Shown: positions 62,339-64,000 of the stretch, piece after piece
Position numbering within the stretch: the stretch's first letter is position 1
Layout of the letters: each line of letters begins with the position of its first letter
Origin: Roseovarius arcticus
GTDB taxonomy: Bacteria > Pseudomonadota > Alphaproteobacteria > Rhodobacterales > Rhodobacteraceae
Assembly: GCF_006125015.1 (NCBI RefSeq)
Contig: NZ_SZZN01000001.1
Span: 4,030,001 to 4,094,000, forward strand
Direction of reading: 5' to 3'
Length of the DNA: 64,000 nucleotides
The notes under the pieces: model-generated
Databases searched by the model: none
Seen by the model: only the letters and a program-made list of their open reading frames with translations
What the model was told of the DNA's origin: nothing
Translations under genes and position numbers: made by a program

Positions 62339-62545
62339 ATGAACAAGTTTTCGACTTTTGCGGCCGTCGCTGCACTCGCCATTGCCGCTGCAGCACCCGC
62401 TGTGGCACAGGACGTCAATCCTGATCCCTATGTCTCGTCGGCTGGTCCGGCAGTCTTCGGCGGACTGAGTGTAGGCCTCGTGGCCGCTGGTATCGCCGTC
62501 GCCATCATTGCTGTCGCTGCAGTCGAATCATCTGACGATACCTGA
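62339..62545 (+). CDS. Small exported Ala/Gly-rich protein (YjbE-like)
   Basis: The 68-residue protein has a signal peptide (FAAVAALAIAAAAPAVAQ) and a second hydrophobic stretch (GGLSVGLVAAGIAVAIIAVAAV) before an acidic end SSDDT. Its size, composition and position beside yjbF/yjbH-like genes fit the small YjbE-type protein of exopolysaccharide loci, but it is on the opposite strand from them. A strong terminator follows. Confidence 0.6.
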   Translation: MNKFSTFAAVAALAIAAAAPAVAQDVNPDPYVSSAGPAVFGGLSVGLVAAGIAVAIIAVAAVESSDDT

Positions 62546-62581
62546 TTATAGACTGTACCTTTGCGGTGCACATTGATCAGA

Positions 62582-62606
62582 AAGGCGGTCCTTGGGCCGC
62601 CTTTTT
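62582..62606 (+). terminator. Rho-independent terminator
   Basis: AAGGCGGTCC pairs with the GG-CCGCCTT arm around a short loop and ends in a T run at 62602-62606. It ends the small YjbE-like gene and stands between convergent units. Confidence 0.85.
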
Positions 62607-62696
62607 GCATTCAAACCCAACAGAATTTATATTTGGTACAATAGTGCCCGGCGTTCGGCGGAAAGGGCAGTCCGGCCCTCCCGGCCAGCCGCAGAC

Positions 62697-63377
62697 TTAG
62701 CGCAGGGATTGAATTGTCAGGTATCCGTTCAGAGGGCTATGCCACTGGCGTGATTGGACGATGCGGCCATTCGGGGCAACCTGATAGCTATTTGTAAAGT
62801 CGCCGCCGTCGCCTTGACACGTTTCGCTAACGGCTGTGACGGGGGTGTCAATCTCGGCCAGTTGCAAGTGGGCAGCCGCTCCGATCCGTATGGTGCAGTT
62901 GCTGACTTCTACGCGCGTCAGGTCCTCGCCATCAAGATACCGCATGACGCGCCGCCCGGTGCCATTCTGGCGTCCTGAAACCAAGGCATGAACCGCGCTG
63001 ATATCGGCTGACATCACATCATTGCCGAGGCCGCGAGTCGCGTTGATCATACCAGCCCGCAGGGTCACCGCGCGCCGATCCTGCGTTCCGTAGGTCGCGT
63101 TGCCATTGTTCAACTCGATCTGCTGCATCACGGCCACGACCTTGCGCTTTGGCAAAGACACGATGATCAACGGGGCATCCGTCGACGCCATTGCTGTGGC
63201 CGCTTGAGCAGCAACTTGCTGAGCAGTCGGGGGCGCGTTCTTGTCGTCGCCGTTAAAGACCGAGTTGGCCATTGATCTGATCGTTACCTGACGGTCTGGC
63301 GCATTCGAACAACTGGCCAACGCGGCAGCGCACGTCAGTCCAAAGGCTGCGCTGCGGCAAAGGGTACCTACGCTCAT
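62697..63377 (-). CDS. YjbF-like lipoprotein
   Basis: The 226-residue protein has a lipoprotein signal (AAFGLTCAAALASC, lipobox ALASC) and the YjbF-type body DAPLIIVSLPKRKVVAVMQQIELNNGNATYGTQDRRAVTLRAGMINATRGLGNDVMSAD. It belongs to the GfcB/YjbF group of exopolysaccharide or capsule loci. Its start overlaps the stop of the YjbH-like gene by 4 bases. Confidence 0.85.
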   Translation of the reverse strand: MSVGTLCRSAAFGLTCAAALASCSNAPDRQVTIRSMANSVFNGDDKNAPPTAQQVAAQAATAMASTDAPLIIVSLPKRKVVAVMQQIELNNGNATYGTQDRRAVTLRAGMINATRGLGNDVMSADISAVHALVSGRQNGTGRRVMRYLDGEDLTRVEVSNCTIRIGAAAHLQLAEIDTPVTAVSETCQGDGGDFTNSYQVAPNGRIVQSRQWHSPLNGYLTIQSLR

Positions 63378-64000
63378 CTCCAGAACCTCCCCCAGGTCTT
63401 GGCCAGTGACGGCGCATGGGTTTCCTTGATTTTATCATAAAGACGCCCATCGACGTCCAGACGCGCACCGCCATCGCGCGACAGCGATTGCAAAACGGTG
63501 GTTGATTTCTGCAGCGTGGGCGAGCCGATCCCCCAAGCCAGCGGGATCTCGATACGGATACCTTTGTCGAACGATCCCTCGCCGAATGTGGCCGAGCTGA
63601 CATCCGTTTTGGTCGCATATGCGCCCACGCTCCAGCCATTGGCAAAAACGCGGTCCAGCGCAATGGTCGCGCCGTAATCGCCCGCTAGATAACGCCCGAC
63701 GTCCACCTGCCCGTGAAATCCGTAGCCGATATCGTAATAGGCCGACAGATGTCCGTTCCACTCGGGAATGGTGCCTCCGTTCGTCCGGCGCGAGCGTAGG
63801 CCAAGCTGCTGGTCGAAATCGCGCGGCTGCACGTAATTTAGCTCGGCCCCTAGGGCGAGGCGGCTATCCACGGGCTTCCAAAGCACTTCTGCCGAGGCGC
63901 CCGCATACATGCGTTCCAGATAGCCGACAGTGAACCGGCTATAGAAATCCTGAGCCGGGCGACCATATTTCGCCAAGGTCAAGTGATCCAGCGTCGGTGT
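63374..64000 (-). CDS. YjbH-like outer-membrane protein (3' part, runs off right edge)
   Basis: The reverse strand is open from the window end to 63374, giving the last 208 residues. They read as an outer-membrane barrel of the YjbH/GfcD type, with FTVGYLERMYAGASAEVLWKPVDSRLALGAELNYVQPRDFDQQLGLRS and YGATIALDRVFANGWSVGAYATKTDVSSATFGEGSFDKGIRIEIPL. It probably takes part in polysaccharide export. The start is outside the window. Confidence 0.85.
   Translation of the reverse strand, partial: TPTLDHLTLAKYGRPAQDFYSRFTVGYLERMYAGASAEVLWKPVDSRLALGAELNYVQPRDFDQQLGLRSRRTNGGTIPEWNGHLSAYYDIGYGFHGQVDVGRYLAGDYGATIALDRVFANGWSVGAYATKTDVSSATFGEGSFDKGIRIEIPLAWGIGSPTLQKSTTVLQSLSRDGGARLDVDGRLYDKIKETHAPSLAKTWGRFWR

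Noticed and set aside
1..64000. tRNA, rRNA, CRISPR array, IS element or prophage
   Set aside because: No repeat-spacer pattern, transposase motif, integrase or cloverleaf was seen by reading; a tRNAscan or IS search could still find something short.

Overview
The window reads as chromosomal DNA of an alphaproteobacterium of the Roseobacter group (Rhodobacteraceae). The grounds are high-GC codon use, a ccoNOQP cluster with CcoQ and CcoS, Roseobacter-type flagellar genes (motB, flgN, rod-binding protein, fliK, flgD), TRAP transport, a glycine-betaine-type MttB homologue beside a dimethylglycine/sarcosine dehydrogenase-like flavoenzyme, and a methionine synthase split over two genes. Genus cannot be fixed from the sequence alone. 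I saw no rRNA, tRNA, CRISPR array or intact insertion sequence.

Layout. 0-2.4 kb: methylamine/betaine catabolism pair (divergent). 2.5-20.4 kb: an accessory-looking envelope region with a patatin-like lipoprotein, a di-heme oxidoreductase, a Cys-rich exported protein, two adjacent two-component systems (RR-HK-HK-RR on one strand), an EF-hand protein, cytochrome b561, an RND efflux pair, a secreted lectin-like protein, and two YHYH-family exported proteins either side of a MarR regulator. 20.5-25 kb: MarC and the split MetH. 25-30 kb: cytosolic patatin, an ECF sigma/anti-sigma locus whose sigma gene is broken, and a polar amino-acid ABC transporter. 30-34 kb: a Tat-exported GMC dehydrogenase complex with a triheme cytochrome. 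34-39.5 kb: Rrf2-ccoNOQP, a small membrane protein, DUF2189 and ccoS. 39.7-45.4 kb: MBL hydrolase, a decayed glyoxalase-fold gene, oxidoreductase, DJ-1 family, ArsC/Spx-like and a BON-MscS channel. 45.5-52.7 kb: DctB/DctD sensor-activator driving a TAXI-TRAP transporter, with a visible sigma54 promoter and upstream palindromes, then a flavin reductase. 52.7-58.7 kb: gshA, rsmE, ubiA and a BON/OmpA protein. 58.7-62.1 kb: flagellar genes with a truncated motB. 62.3-64 kb: YjbE/F/H-like exopolysaccharide genes.

How it fits together. The most unusual part is 2.5-20.4 kb. Several exported proteins there carry acidic calcium-type loops or paired cysteines. A response regulator gene faces the EF-hand/b561/RND genes across an intergenic region with a perfect 11-bp inverted repeat and helically phased GACAAA repeats. 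I infer an envelope redox/calcium or metal-stress regulon; this is not demonstrated. The clearest regulatory reading is the DctBD-TAXI locus. Three genes (ECF sigma factor, VOC protein, motB) are recognisably decayed, and one YHYH gene has its C-terminal tail in another frame.
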